The notes under the pieces are model-generated. The model made no database searches. It was given only the letters and a program-made list of their open reading frames with translations, and was not told the origin of the DNA. Of a stretch of 64,000 nucleotides of DNA, positions 7,424 through 17,262 are shown piece by piece. Origin of the DNA: Rubrivivax sp. (lineage in GTDB: Bacteria; Pseudomonadota; Gammaproteobacteria; Burkholderiales; Burkholderiaceae_C); NCBI GenBank assembly GCA_030653385.1, contig JAURZM010000020.1, forward strand, positions 124,001 through 188,000. Reading direction: 5' to 3'. Both the position numbers and the translations under genes were made by a program. How positions within the stretch are numbered: position 1 is the first letter of the stretch; each line of letters begins with the position of its first letter.

Positions 7424-8971
7424 ATGTCATTCCCTGCCGACCTCCACGGCGTCGCGCGCCGTCGCCTGCTGCGCGTTGCCTTGGGTGCCACCGCGGGCCT
7501 GGCGGCCGGCCCGCTGCTCATCGCCTGCGGCGGGTCTGAAACCGCTGGCGACCCCGACCCGCCCACGGTGAGCGGCAGCTCCCCCACGGCCGGTGCCAGC
7601 GGTGTGTTGCGCACGGTGGTGATCGAGCTCGAGTTCTCCGAACCGGTCACGTCGGCCGACGGCGCCATCGCGCTCAGCGGTCCACGCGGCGCCGTGGCCG
7701 CCACCGTGGCGGTCAGCAGCAACCGCGTCACCTTGACGCCCACGCGGCCCCTGGGTTTCGGCGAGACCTACACGGTGGCCTTGGGCAGCGGCGTCCGCGA
7801 CCGCCAGGGCAACACCATGGCCCCAACGAGCCGCAGCTTCACGACACAGCCACGCAACACGGCCATCGCGCTGGGTGGCATCGTGATGGACAGTTATGTG
7901 CGCCGTCGCTGGAGCAACCCGGCCAGCAACCCCTGGAACCCGATGCCGCAACTCGTGGACAACGGCTTCGAGTGGCTGCGCGTGGCCGTCACCACGCAGT
8001 CGCTGCCCGAACTGCGCAGCACCACCCAATGGCACACGCTGCCCTGGCGCAACGAGTACTGGTCCAGCCTGGAGGTCTCGGGCGCACTGTTGCGTGAAGG
8101 TGCTGACCTGGGCATGCGGCTGCACGCGGTGCTGTTTCTCAGCCACGAAGCCGCGCATTGGGGGTTGCAGACGCTGCCACCGGCCTGGGTGGGCCTGAGC
8201 CCGGCCGACCTGGCGCAGCGGGTCGAACAACACGGCCGCGACGTGGCGCTGCACTACCAGTCGCTGGGTCTGAACATCGAAGTGTTCGAGCTCGGCAACG
8301 AAATCGACGCCGGCGTGCTGGGCCTGCTGCTGTGGGACACGGTGCCAGTGCCGCCGGGCATCGACGCGCTCAACGACCCGGTGTGGATGCGCGAGAACCT
8401 GTGGGCCCGCGCGGCGCCCTTGCTGCAGGCGGCGGCACGCGGCGTGAAGTCGGTCTACCCGGCCGCGAAGATCATGCTGCACGTGGGTGGCTTCGGCTAC
8501 AGCCGTGACGAGCGGGCCGCCAGTGCCTTCTTCGAATCGATGCAGGCCCTGGGTGTGCCCTTCGACCTGGCCGGCCTGAGCTTCCCGTACATGATGTTCG
8601 AACAGGGGCTGCCACAACCCTTCTTCAACGCACCTGCCTTCACGGCTGCGCTGGACCGCATCGCTGCCCTGGGCCGGCCGATCCAGATCGTGGAGTTTGG
8701 CTACAACGCCAAGCCCGACGGCACGGTGGTCGTGCCTGCGCCGGCCTACCCTTACACCCCGCAAGGCCAGGCCGACTTCATCCGCGACTTCGCGTTGGCC
8801 GTGCGCGGCCGTGTGCAGAGCCTGATCGCCTTCTACCCCGATTGGCACGATGGCCAGGACGCGGCCGCACCCGCGCTCGAAGGCCTGGGCTTTTTCAGCG
8901 CACCGGGTGTGCCCAGGCCGGCGCTGGAGGTGTTCAATGCGATTGCGGAGGGGCGGCTGTTGACGGGATGA
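7424..8971 (+). CDS. Exported GH53-like glycoside hydrolase with an Ig-like domain
   Basis: This 515-residue protein starts at ATG 7424 (AGGAG at 7413-7417). The N-terminus has twin arginines (RRRLLRVALG) and a lipobox (LIAC followed by GGS), so it is probably a Tat-exported lipoprotein. Residues about 45-140 (PTVSGSSPTAGASGV ... RPLGFGETYTVALGSGVRD) form a bacterial Ig-like Big_5 domain. The C-terminal 350 residues resemble family GH53 endo-beta-1,4-galactanases: an IVMDSYVRRRW start, VFELGNEIDAGVLG carrying the likely acid/base Glu, and IQIVEFGYN carrying the likely nucleophile. The family call is by motif only, so the substrate (galactan or another beta-glycan) is uncertain. It follows the secreted-protein gene by 32 bases and may be in the same transcript. 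Confidence 0.72.
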   Translation: MSFPADLHGVARRRLLRVALGATAGLAAGPLLIACGGSETAGDPDPPTVSGSSPTAGASGVLRTVVIELEFSEPVTSADGAIALSGPRGAVAATVAVSSNRVTLTPTRPLGFGETYTVALGSGVRDRQGNTMAPTSRSFTTQPRNTAIALGGIVMDSYVRRRWSNPASNPWNPMPQLVDNGFEWLRVAVTTQSLPELRSTTQWHTLPWRNEYWSSLEVSGALLREGADLGMRLHAVLFLSHEAAHWGLQTLPPAWVGLSPADLAQRVEQHGRDVALHYQSLGLNIEVFELGNEIDAGVLGLLLWDTVPVPPGIDALNDPVWMRENLWARAAPLLQAAARGVKSVYPAAKIMLHVGGFGYSRDERAASAFFESMQALGVPFDLAGLSFPYMMFEQGLPQPFFNAPAFTAALDRIAALGRPIQIVEFGYNAKPDGTVVVPAPAYPYTPQGQADFIRDFALAVRGRVQSLIAFYPDWHDGQDAAAPALEGLGFFSAPGVPRPALEVFNAIAEGRLLTG

Positions 8972-8986
8972 CAGTGACAGACGGCG

Positions 8987-9007
8987 GGCGGCAGGCGGCA
9001 GGCGGCA
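8987..9007. repeat. Short tandem repeat, three copies of GGCGGCA
   Basis: Three complete 7-base units lie in the 152-base gap between the GH53-like gene and the S9 peptidase gene. A partial fourth unit continues to 9011. It is a slippage-prone tract, and no function is evident. Confidence 0.7.
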
Positions 9008-9123
9008 GGCGTATGGCGACCGGCCGCCGGCGCCCCTGCTGGGGCGGGGTCTTGGGGCAGCCCTGCAGCCGGCCTGATTACACTGCCGCCCTGACCCTAA
9101 CGGTCCACTGCAGGACACTCCAC

Positions 9124-11169
9124 ATGCTGCTGATACCGCCCCTTGCCTCGTCTGACCGTATCGTCCGCCCGTGGCGCCAGCTGCTGTTGTGCGCGATGGC
9201 TGTGCTGGTGGCGTCGTGTCTGCCGGGGGGTGAGGCTTGGGCGCAGACCCCGCCCACGACTGCGGCCGACTACGCCCGCCGGCCCATGTTGAGCGACTTC
9301 AATGTGGCGCCGTCCAACCGGCACGCGGCCTTTCTGTTGGTCAACGACAAGGGCCGCCAAGTGGCGGGTGTGATCGATCTTGAAAAACCGTCCGACGTGA
9401 AAGTGGTAGCGGCCTACGCTGACGCCAACGTCACCAGCGTCAGGTGGATCAACGACCGCCGGCTGGTCTACGAGGCTTACCAGCCCGGCGCGCTGATCGA
9501 CCCAGGTGGCGCCGGTACCTTTGCCGTCGACCTGGACGGTGAACGCCGGCAGCAGCTGATCAGCTGGGTCAACAACAACGAAAGCACCGGCACGCATATC
9601 CGCTCCAGGGTGTTGACCTACGGGTGGCATGTCTGGCGCTCGTGGGACGGGCGTGGCGACGATGTGCTGGCCTACCGCAATGTGCCTTCCGGCATCGGCG
9701 ACCGTGCGGGCCGGCAGTTGGTGCGGCTGGACAGCATCCATGGCACCTACCGCAACCTGTCCTTCGACCAACCCCCGTTTGCCGACACCTGGGGCTTCGA
9801 TGCGCAGGGTGAACTGCGGCTGATCGGGGCCACACGCAATGGCCGCGAAAAGCTCTTTCTGAGGGCCAGTGGGCAGTCCGAATGGGCCGAGATCGAAGAC
9901 GAGGCCGAACTGAGCGACCGGCCGCTGCAGCCGCTGTACATCGAAGGCGACGGCACGGTCATCGTGTTGTCGCGGCGTGGCCGCGACACCCTTGCGATGC
10001 ACACCTACGACCCGAAGTCGCGGGTGCTGGGCGCCGACGCGCTGGCCGCCGCCAGCAGCTACGACATTGGCACCGACTTCGAAACGGACGGCCAGGCGCG
10101 ACTGGTGGTGGGTGTGCACCTGCAAGCCGACCGCCTGCGCAGCGTGTGGTTCGATGAGGGCCTGGTGGCCGCGCAACGCACCGTCGACGAGGCCTTGCCC
10201 AAGGACCGCTTCAACCGCCTGCTGTGTGGCAACTGCCTGAGCGCGCAGCGTTTCGTGGTGCGCTCCAGCAGCGACCGCATCAGCGCCGAGTACTTCGTCT
10301 ACGACCGTCAGAAACGCAGCCTGGTGCGCATCGGCACCGAGCGGCCCTGGTTGCCCGAGGCCAGCCAGGGTAGGCGCACGTTCCACCGCGTGGCCGCGCG
10401 CGACGGCTTGAGCCTGCCGGTGGTGATCACTCACCCCAGCGGGCGCGAAACCGACAAGAACCTGCCTGCGGTGGTGCTGGTGCACGGCGGGCCCTGGGTT
10501 CGTGGCACCGATCTGAGCTGGTCTGACGAGGCCCAGTTTCTGGCCAGCCGCGGCTACCGCGTCCTGGAGGTCGACTTCCGTGGCAGCACGGGCCTGGGGT
10601 CCAAACACTTCCAGGCTGGTTGGAAACAATGGGGCCTGTCGATGCAGGACGACCTGGCCGATGCGGTGGGTTGGGCCGTGAAAGAAGGGTGGGTCGACGC
10701 CGGCCGTGTGTGCATTGCCGGCAGCAGCTATGGCGGCTATGCGGCGCTGATGGGCCCGATTCGCCACCCTGGCACCTACCGCTGTGCTGCCAGTTACGCA
10801 GGTGTTACGGATCTGATGCTGATGTTCAGTGGCAGTTCAACCGACGTGTCGCTGCAGCACCGGAAGTACAGTTACCCCACTTTGCTGGGTGACCCCAAGG
10901 CCGATGCCGAGCGCCTGCGCCAGACCTCGCCGCTGCACCGCGTGGCCGACATCAAGGTGCCGGTGCTGGTGGCCCAGGGCAGCCTGGACCGGCGCGTCAC
11001 CAAAGAACACGCCGACACCTTCGAGTCGGCCGCCCGGGCCGCCGGTGTGGACATCGAGCGCGTGACCTATGCCGACGAAGCCCACAGCTGGTTCGAAGAG
11101 CGCAACCACACCGACTACCTGCAGCGCATCGAAAAGCTGCTGGCGCGTACGCTGAAAGCGTCGCGCTGA
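9124..11169 (+). CDS. S9 family prolyl-oligopeptidase-like serine peptidase, exported
   Basis: This 681-residue protein has an N-terminal hydrophobic export signal; it could be cut at AWAQ or modified at the cysteine of VASC. Residues about 50-410 form a beta-propeller-like region without strong motifs (LSDFNVAPSNRHAAF, VRWINDRRLVY). The C-terminal alpha/beta-hydrolase domain carries the S9 signature: VVLVHGGPWVRGT (oxyanion region), the nucleophile in GSSYGGYAAL (S535), an Asp in AQGSLDRRV and a His in DEAHSWFEER. Enzymes of this class cleave short peptides, typically after Pro or as dipeptidyl/acylaminoacyl peptidases. It is monocistronic and convergent with prfC, with only 15 bases between stops. 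Confidence 0.9.
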   Translation: MLLIPPLASSDRIVRPWRQLLLCAMAVLVASCLPGGEAWAQTPPTTAADYARRPMLSDFNVAPSNRHAAFLLVNDKGRQVAGVIDLEKPSDVKVVAAYADANVTSVRWINDRRLVYEAYQPGALIDPGGAGTFAVDLDGERRQQLISWVNNNESTGTHIRSRVLTYGWHVWRSWDGRGDDVLAYRNVPSGIGDRAGRQLVRLDSIHGTYRNLSFDQPPFADTWGFDAQGELRLIGATRNGREKLFLRASGQSEWAEIEDEAELSDRPLQPLYIEGDGTVIVLSRRGRDTLAMHTYDPKSRVLGADALAAASSYDIGTDFETDGQARLVVGVHLQADRLRSVWFDEGLVAAQRTVDEALPKDRFNRLLCGNCLSAQRFVVRSSSDRISAEYFVYDRQKRSLVRIGTERPWLPEASQGRRTFHRVAARDGLSLPVVITHPSGRETDKNLPAVVLVHGGPWVRGTDLSWSDEAQFLASRGYRVLEVDFRGSTGLGSKHFQAGWKQWGLSMQDDLADAVGWAVKEGWVDAGRVCIAGSSYGGYAALMGPIRHPGTYRCAASYAGVTDLMLMFSGSSTDVSLQHRKYSYPTLLGDPKADAERLRQTSPLHRVADIKVPVLVAQGSLDRRVTKEHADTFESAARAAGVDIERVTYADEAHSWFEERNHTDYLQRIEKLLARTLKASR

Positions 11170-11184
11170 GACCCCGCCCGTCGC

Positions 11185-12828
<1,644 letters not shown>

Positions 12829-12949
12829 CGCTTCCACATCCCCGATAGGTACACAGCCATGTACGCCGCCCCGAACGTGCCCACAGCCTGTCGCCTATCG
12901 GCCTGAAGCGCCTGCGCCGGGTAAATTGGCGCGCAGCGTTCATTTTAGG

Positions 12950-13311
12950 TCCTGAGCAGCACCGGGCACTTCGCGGCGCGATGTCTTCGACGAGACTCCG
13001 CGTGGGCTTCTTCAGCATCCGCTCCTCGGCGTTGGCGCGGCTGATGCTGAGGTCCTGCTGCGCGAGGCAGTACTGCAAGCCGGAAACAACCTGCCGCGGA
13101 TCAAGCTTCAACTGGTCAAGCCCATGGTGCAGGTCGAAGAGGTCGCGGTTCTTCTCCCGCTGCAACAAGGCGCGGAGCTTGGTCGAGAAGAGTTCATCGG
13201 GCGTGTAGGTCGCGACCTGGACTTCGGCCTTGTGCCAGGGGCTGCCTTTGTGCGCAACCGGCGCGGCTTGTGCAGCTGCAACTCTTGCAGCAACAACTCG
13301 CCGGTTCAGGT
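12950..13311 (-). pseudogene. Remnant of an AbiEii/AbiGii-type nucleotidyltransferase toxin gene
   Basis: Between dps and prfC, 477 bases hold no intact gene. In one minus-strand frame, 13309 to about 12970 encodes a fragment with the C-terminal signature of AbiEii nucleotidyltransferase toxins: TYTPDELFSTKLRALLQR directly followed by EKNRDLFDLHHGLDQL. In intact members this is the EELLATKLRALYQR...GRDLFDL segment after the NTase core. The roughly 170 N-terminal residues with the NTase active site are missing, since the fragment begins exactly where dps ends. No start codon, partner antitoxin (AbiEi) or credible C-terminal end is visible. Codons such as TTG, CTT and GTT are commoner here than in neighbouring genes, which fits transferred DNA. 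It is presumably non-functional. Confidence 0.7.
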
Positions 13312-13809
13312 CTCGAGCATCGAGCGCAGCATCCAGGCCGTCTGCTCGTGCACGGTCAGGCGCTGGGTCAGCAGGTCGGCGGTGGGTTCGTCGCCAGCCT
13401 TGTCGGCCAGCGGGAAGATGCTGCGCGCGGTGCGGGCCACCGCCTCGTGACCCTCGACCAGGATGCGCACCATCTCCAGCGCCTTGGGCGGTGTGGTGGG
13501 GGCGTCGGGAATGGAAGCCAGCGCGCCGTAGGCCGCGTAGCTGCCGGGTGCCGGGTGGCCCAGGCTGCGGATGCGTTCGGCCACCGGGTCGACCGCGTTC
13601 CACAGCTCGGTGTACTGCGCCATGAACATGGTGTGCAGGGTGTTGAACATCGGCCCCGTCACGTTCCAGTGGAAGTTGTGGGTGGTCAGGTACAGCGTGT
13701 AGGTGTCGGCCAGCAGGCGGCTCAGGCCGCCGGCGATGGCACCGCGGTCCTTTTCACTGATGCCGATGTTGATCTGCGGCGCGCCGCCGGCGGGCTTTTT
13801 CTTGGCCAT
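13306..13809 (-). CDS. dps: Dps-family DNA-binding ferritin-like protein
   Basis: This 167-residue Dps/ferritin-like protein protects DNA from oxidative damage by oxidising and storing iron in a 12-mer shell. The ferroxidase signature is visible: [19 protein letters not shown], then the partner residues in [11 protein letters not shown]. The N-terminus ([12 protein letters not shown]) has the Lys-rich tail that often binds DNA. A ribosome binding site GGAGCTGGACC lies just upstream of the ATG at 13809. Peroxide control is plausible because an oxyR gene lies 3.5 kb away, but no OxyR site was identified. The stop abuts the toxin remnant, so the insertion or deletion that left the remnant ended precisely at dps. 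Confidence 0.95.
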   Translation of the reverse strand: MAKKKPAGGAPQINIGISEKDRGAIAGGLSRLLADTYTLYLTTHNFHWNVTGPMFNTLHTMFMAQYTELWNAVDPVAERIRSLGHPAPGSYAAYGALASIPDAPTTPPKALEMVRILVEGHEAVARTARSIFPLADKAGDEPTADLLTQRLTVHEQTAWMLRSMLET

Positions 13810-13891
13810 GGTCCAGCTCCGTGTTTGCACAGCCTTGACTGTAGCCAGTGATTCACCAGCCGCGTGGCCACGGCACCGCTGTTGCCGGGCA

Positions 13892-13925
13892 GTGTCCGAC
13901 GGCGCTTGTAGGCCGGGTCCGACAC
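13892..13925. repeat. Direct repeat of GTCCGAC upstream of the BON lipoprotein gene
   Basis: GTCCGAC occurs at 13894 and 13917 (23-base period, about two helical turns) in the dps/BON-gene gap. The nonamer GTCCGACAC at 13917-13925 recurs at 17119-17127, just after the CHASE3 kinase gene. It could be a regulator binding site for the stress or two-component genes around it, but I cannot name the regulator. Confidence 0.35.
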
Positions 13926-14016
13926 CGCACCACGGTCTCGGACGATGGGCGGCTGACCCGGCCCCCCCTATGTTTGCGCCACCGGCCTTCGGGTCCACTC
14001 GTCCAAGGAGCCTGCC

Positions 14017-14472
14017 ATGAAGCGCAACATCAACCGCACCCGCAGCCTGGCCCTGGTGGCAAGCGCCGCTGCTGCGCTGTTGCTGGTCGCCTGCGAAAAG
14101 CCGCCGCCGGCCGAGCCGACCATCGGTCAGCGCATCGACGAAGGCATCGCCAGCGCCGAACGCAAGGCGGCCGAAGCGAAGGCCAGCGTCGAACAAGCCG
14201 GTGCACAAGCCGGCCAGGCCGTGCGCCAGGCCACCGCATCGGTGGCCGACACCGCCCGTGACGCCGCCATCACCGCGCGGGTCAATGCGGAACTGGCCCG
14301 CGACAGCCAGCTGAGTGCCTTGCGCATCAACGTCGACACCGTGGCCGGCCGCGTGGCCCTGAACGGCACTGCGCCCGACAGCGACTCGCGCCAACGTGCC
14401 GAGAAGCTGGCCGCCAGCGTGGACGGCGTGGTGGCGGTTGAAAACCGGCTCACCATCGCCGCCAAGAGCTGA
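14017..14472 (+). CDS. BON-domain lipoprotein
   Basis: This 151-residue protein has AAGGAG at 14005-14010, a signal peptide ending in LVAC (lipobox) and an Ala/Lys/Glu-rich linker. The linker is followed by one BON domain at about residues 85-148 ([48 protein letters not shown]). BON domains bind phospholipid or outer-membrane surfaces, as in OsmY and DolP, and such lipoproteins are often induced by envelope or osmotic stress. The linker ([13 protein letters not shown]) is probably helical. It precedes a lone receiver gene by 88 bases. Confidence 0.88.
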   Translation: MKRNINRTRSLALVASAAAALLLVACEKPPPAEPTIGQRIDEGIASAERKAAEAKASVEQAGAQAGQAVRQATASVADTARDAAITARVNAELARDSQLSALRINVDTVAGRVALNGTAPDSDSRQRAEKLAASVDGVVAVENRLTIAAKS

Positions 14473-14560
14473 ACCCCGAAGCCGCCGCCCCGGGCCCGCG
14501 CTGCGGCACACTCGTGGCTGCCGCAAGCCAGGGGCCGGCCCCACCGGCCCGGCCACCGCC

Positions 14561-14974
14561 ATGAACACCGAGCCGCAAGCCCTGAGCACCTTTGTCGTCG
14601 AAGACAGCCCCGTGATCCGCGAGAACCTGGTCGCCGCGCTGGAAGAGCTGGTGCCGGTGCAGGTGGTGGGCTGGGCCGACGGTGAAACCGCAGCGCTGCG
14701 CTGGCTCGAAGACCCGGCGCAGCGCTGCGACCTGGTCATCGTGGACATCTTCTTGCGTGACGGCTCTGGCCTGGGTGTGCTGCGCGCCCTGCAGGCGCAC
14801 CCGGCACGTTGTGTCGTGCTCAGCAATTACGCCACCCCCGAAATGCGCCGCAAGTGCCTGGGACTGGGTGCCGACCGCGTGTTCGACAAGTCGAGCGAGC
14901 TCGACGAACTGATCAGCTACTGCCAGCGCCTGGCCACCGGCGCACCACCGACGGTGCCCGGTGAGCTGGTCTGA
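14561..14974 (+). CDS. Stand-alone receiver-domain response regulator
   Basis: This 137-residue protein is a single receiver domain with no output domain. The phosphoacceptor is D62 in [13 protein letters not shown], with acidic residues at EDS (14-16) and the conserved Lys in VFDKSSE. Such lone receivers act in phosphorelays or by protein contact. It lies on the same strand as the CHASE3 kinase and opposite the NarL-type regulator, so it may be a second phosphate acceptor of that kinase. The ATG at 14561 has no strong ribosome binding site. Confidence 0.9.
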   Translation: MNTEPQALSTFVVEDSPVIRENLVAALEELVPVQVVGWADGETAALRWLEDPAQRCDLVIVDIFLRDGSGLGVLRALQAHPARCVVLSNYATPEMRRKCLGLGADRVFDKSSELDELISYCQRLATGAPPTVPGELV

Positions 14975-15011
14975 AACCTGGCACCGGCCCGGGCTTGCGC
15001 AGGTGCGGCAG

Positions 15012-15644
15012 CTACTGCAGCAGGCCGTTTTTCATCGCGTAGTAGGTCAGGTCGCTGTTCGAGCCCAGGCCCATTTTCTCCAGCACCCGGGTGCGGTAAG
15101 TGGACACCGTCTTCACGCTCAGCGACAGGCTCTCGGCCAGCTGGCCCACGGTTTCGCCGCGCGCCAGGTGCAAAAAGACCTGCAGTTCCCGGTCGGACAG
15201 CTTTTCGTGCGGTGCTTTGTCGTTGCTGCTGCCCAGGCCGGCGGTCAGTTGCTCGGCCACGGCCGGCGTGATGTAGCGGCGCCCGGCGGCCGCGGTGCGG
15301 ATGGCGCGCACGATCTCGTCGGGGTCGGTGTCCTTGCCCACGTAACCGGCCGCGCCCTGGCGCAGCAGCGTCGTGGCGTAGTGTTCTTCGGGGTAGCTGC
15401 TCAGCATCAGCACCGGCAGCGCAGGTGCACGCGCCTTGATGGCCAGCAGCAGGTCGACACCGGTCTGGTCGGGCATCGCGATGTCCAGCAGCACCACGTC
15501 GACATTTTCGGCGCGCACCACGTCCATCAGTTCGCGGCCGTTGGCACACTCGGCCACCACCGACAGGTCGTCGTGGTCGGCCAGGAACTGGCGCAGCCCG
15601 GCACGCACCAGGGCGTGGTCGTCGGCAATCACGACGCGGATCAT
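15012..15644 (-). CDS. NarL/FixJ-family response regulator
   Basis: This 210-residue protein has an N-terminal receiver (DDH at 8-10, phosphoacceptor D54 in VVLLDIAMPDQTG, Lys in YVGKDTD) and a C-terminal LuxR-type helix-turn-helix at about residues 145-200 (LSDRELQVFLHLARGETVGQ, LSLSVKTVSTYRTRVLEKM). It is transcribed divergently from the CHASE3 histidine kinase with 95 bases between starts. That is the usual arrangement for a cognate pair of the HisKA_3/NarL type. The target genes are not known. Confidence 0.94.
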   Translation of the reverse strand: MIRVVIADDHALVRAGLRQFLADHDDLSVVAECANGRELMDVVRAENVDVVLLDIAMPDQTGVDLLLAIKARAPALPVLMLSSYPEEHYATTLLRQGAAGYVGKDTDPDEIVRAIRTAAAGRRYITPAVAEQLTAGLGSSNDKAPHEKLSDRELQVFLHLARGETVGQLAESLSLSVKTVSTYRTRVLEKMGLGSNSDLTYYAMKNGLLQ

Positions 15645-15739
15645 GGCTGCAGCGCGCGGTATGCGCAGCAGGAAGGGGTGCCGGAACCGGCGCGCTCGCA
15701 GACAGGTGGTTTCATGGGCCGGAAGTGTAGAAGCAAGCT

Positions 15740-17098
15740 ATGCCGATGAACATGGTGCGGCGCTTGCCGCGCAGCCGCTGGGCCTTGCCGATGGCCCTGG
15801 CCGCCGTATTGTTGGTGCTGATCATCAACGAACTGGCCTACCACCGCGCCAGCGCCGCGCTGGCGGTGCTGGACGAACGTGTGGAGCTGCGCCGCGACGT
15901 GCAACTGCTGGTGCGTCGCATCAGCGACGCTGAAAGCGGCCAACGGGGCTTCCTGCTCACCGGTCGCGAGGAATACCTGGAGCCCTACGAACGTTCGCTG
16001 GGCAGCGTGCGCATGCTCGCCCGCAATGTGGCCCAGGGGTACGCCGGTGACGCCGATGCGGCGCCGCACTTGGCCGCCATCGTGGCGGCGGCCGATGCCA
16101 AGATGTCCGAGATGGAAACCGTGCTCAAGCTGCACCGTGAGGGCCGCCACGAGACCTGGCAGGCCCTGCTCGGCACCAACATCGGCAAGGAGCAGATGGA
16201 TGAGGTGCGCAGCGCCACCGACCGCCTCTTTGCGCTGGAGTCTTCACGCATCGTCGCGGGCCGCGACGGTGTGGCCGACACCTTGCGCATCAGCCGGCTG
16301 GCGCTGAATGCGATGGCCGTGCTGGGCACGCTGGCGATGGTGCTGTTCCTGCGCCAGTCGCGGGCCTTCGACAAGGCCCAGTTGCGCCACGCGGCTGAAC
16401 TGCAGACCGAACGGGACCGGCTCGAACGCGAGGTCGAACTGCGCACCGCCGACCTGAACGAACTGGCCCACCACCTGCAGAGTGCACGCGAAGACGAAAG
16501 GGCGCGACTGGCGCGTGAGCTGCACGACGAACTGGGCGCCTTGCTGACGGCCGCCAAGCTGGACGCGGCCCGGCTCAAGCGCAGCCTGGGCGGCCCGGTG
16601 ACCGAAAGCGAAGCGCGCCTGGCGCACCTGAGTGCCACCGTGAACCAGGGCATCGAGCTCAAGCGCCGCATCATCGAAGACCTGCGCCCTTCTGCACTGG
16701 CCACGCTGGGCCTGGCGGCGGCGCTGGCCATCCTGGCGCGCGAGTTTGCCCAGCGCAGCGAGATCGCGGTCGACACCGAGCTGCAGGAACTGGCGCTGGA
16801 CGAGCGCAGCGCCATCGCTGTTTACCGCCTGGTGCAGGAGTCGCTGACCAACATCGCCAAACACGCCCAGGCGCGCAGTGTTCACATCGTGCTGCGCCAG
16901 GCTGGGGGGGCACCGGCGGGGGTCGAGGTCGAGGTGCGCGACGACGGCGTGGGTTTCGACCCAGGTGCAGTGCGTGGCAGCCAGCATGGCCTGCTGGGCA
17001 TGCGCCACCGGGTGCAAGCCCTGCATGGGCGCCTGCAACTGGACAGCAGCCCCGGCGGCGGCACGCGGCTGCTGGCCTGGCTGCCACTGTCCGGCTGA
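15740..17098 (+). CDS. CHASE3-domain sensor histidine kinase (HisKA_3 type)
   Basis: This 452-residue inner-membrane kinase has a transmembrane helix at about 15-33 and a periplasmic CHASE3 four-helix sensor at about 40-180 (RRISDAESGQRGFLLTGREE is diagnostic). A second transmembrane helix lies at about 184-203, followed by a coiled-coil linker. The HisKA_3 dimerisation domain has phosphoacceptor H262 in ARELHDELGALLTAAK, and the HATPase domain shows QESLTNIAKHAQA, DDGVGFDPG and HGLLGMRHRV. This kinase class phosphorylates NarL-type regulators, and one is encoded divergently. The ligand of the CHASE3 domain is unknown. The 164 bases after it hold no gene, only a GTCCGACAC element at 17119 and a small GGCAG/CTGCC hairpin. 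Confidence 0.94.
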   Translation: MPMNMVRRLPRSRWALPMALAAVLLVLIINELAYHRASAALAVLDERVELRRDVQLLVRRISDAESGQRGFLLTGREEYLEPYERSLGSVRMLARNVAQGYAGDADAAPHLAAIVAAADAKMSEMETVLKLHREGRHETWQALLGTNIGKEQMDEVRSATDRLFALESSRIVAGRDGVADTLRISRLALNAMAVLGTLAMVLFLRQSRAFDKAQLRHAAELQTERDRLEREVELRTADLNELAHHLQSAREDERARLARELHDELGALLTAAKLDAARLKRSLGGPVTESEARLAHLSATVNQGIELKRRIIEDLRPSALATLGLAAALAILAREFAQRSEIAVDTELQELALDERSAIAVYRLVQESLTNIAKHAQARSVHIVLRQAGGAPAGVEVEVRDDGVGFDPGAVRGSQHGLLGMRHRVQALHGRLQLDSSPGGGTRLLAWLPLSG

Positions 17099-17262
17099 AG
17101 CGCGGGGGTGACGACCTCGTCCGACACCACAGGCAGCGTCCTGCCGACACCCCAGCGGCTTCGCGCCCGATGAGCAGCGGGCAACGGCCGAGGCCGACCC
17201 TGCGCAGCTTCAGGAAAGGACGCAGGAGCTGCTGTGCAACGAAAACGGCCAGCAGCTGGAAC

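Noticed and set aside
8987..9007. The GGCGGCA tandem repeat as an origin iteron or regulatory array
   Set aside because: There are only three short GC-rich units, with no AT-rich region or replication gene nearby.
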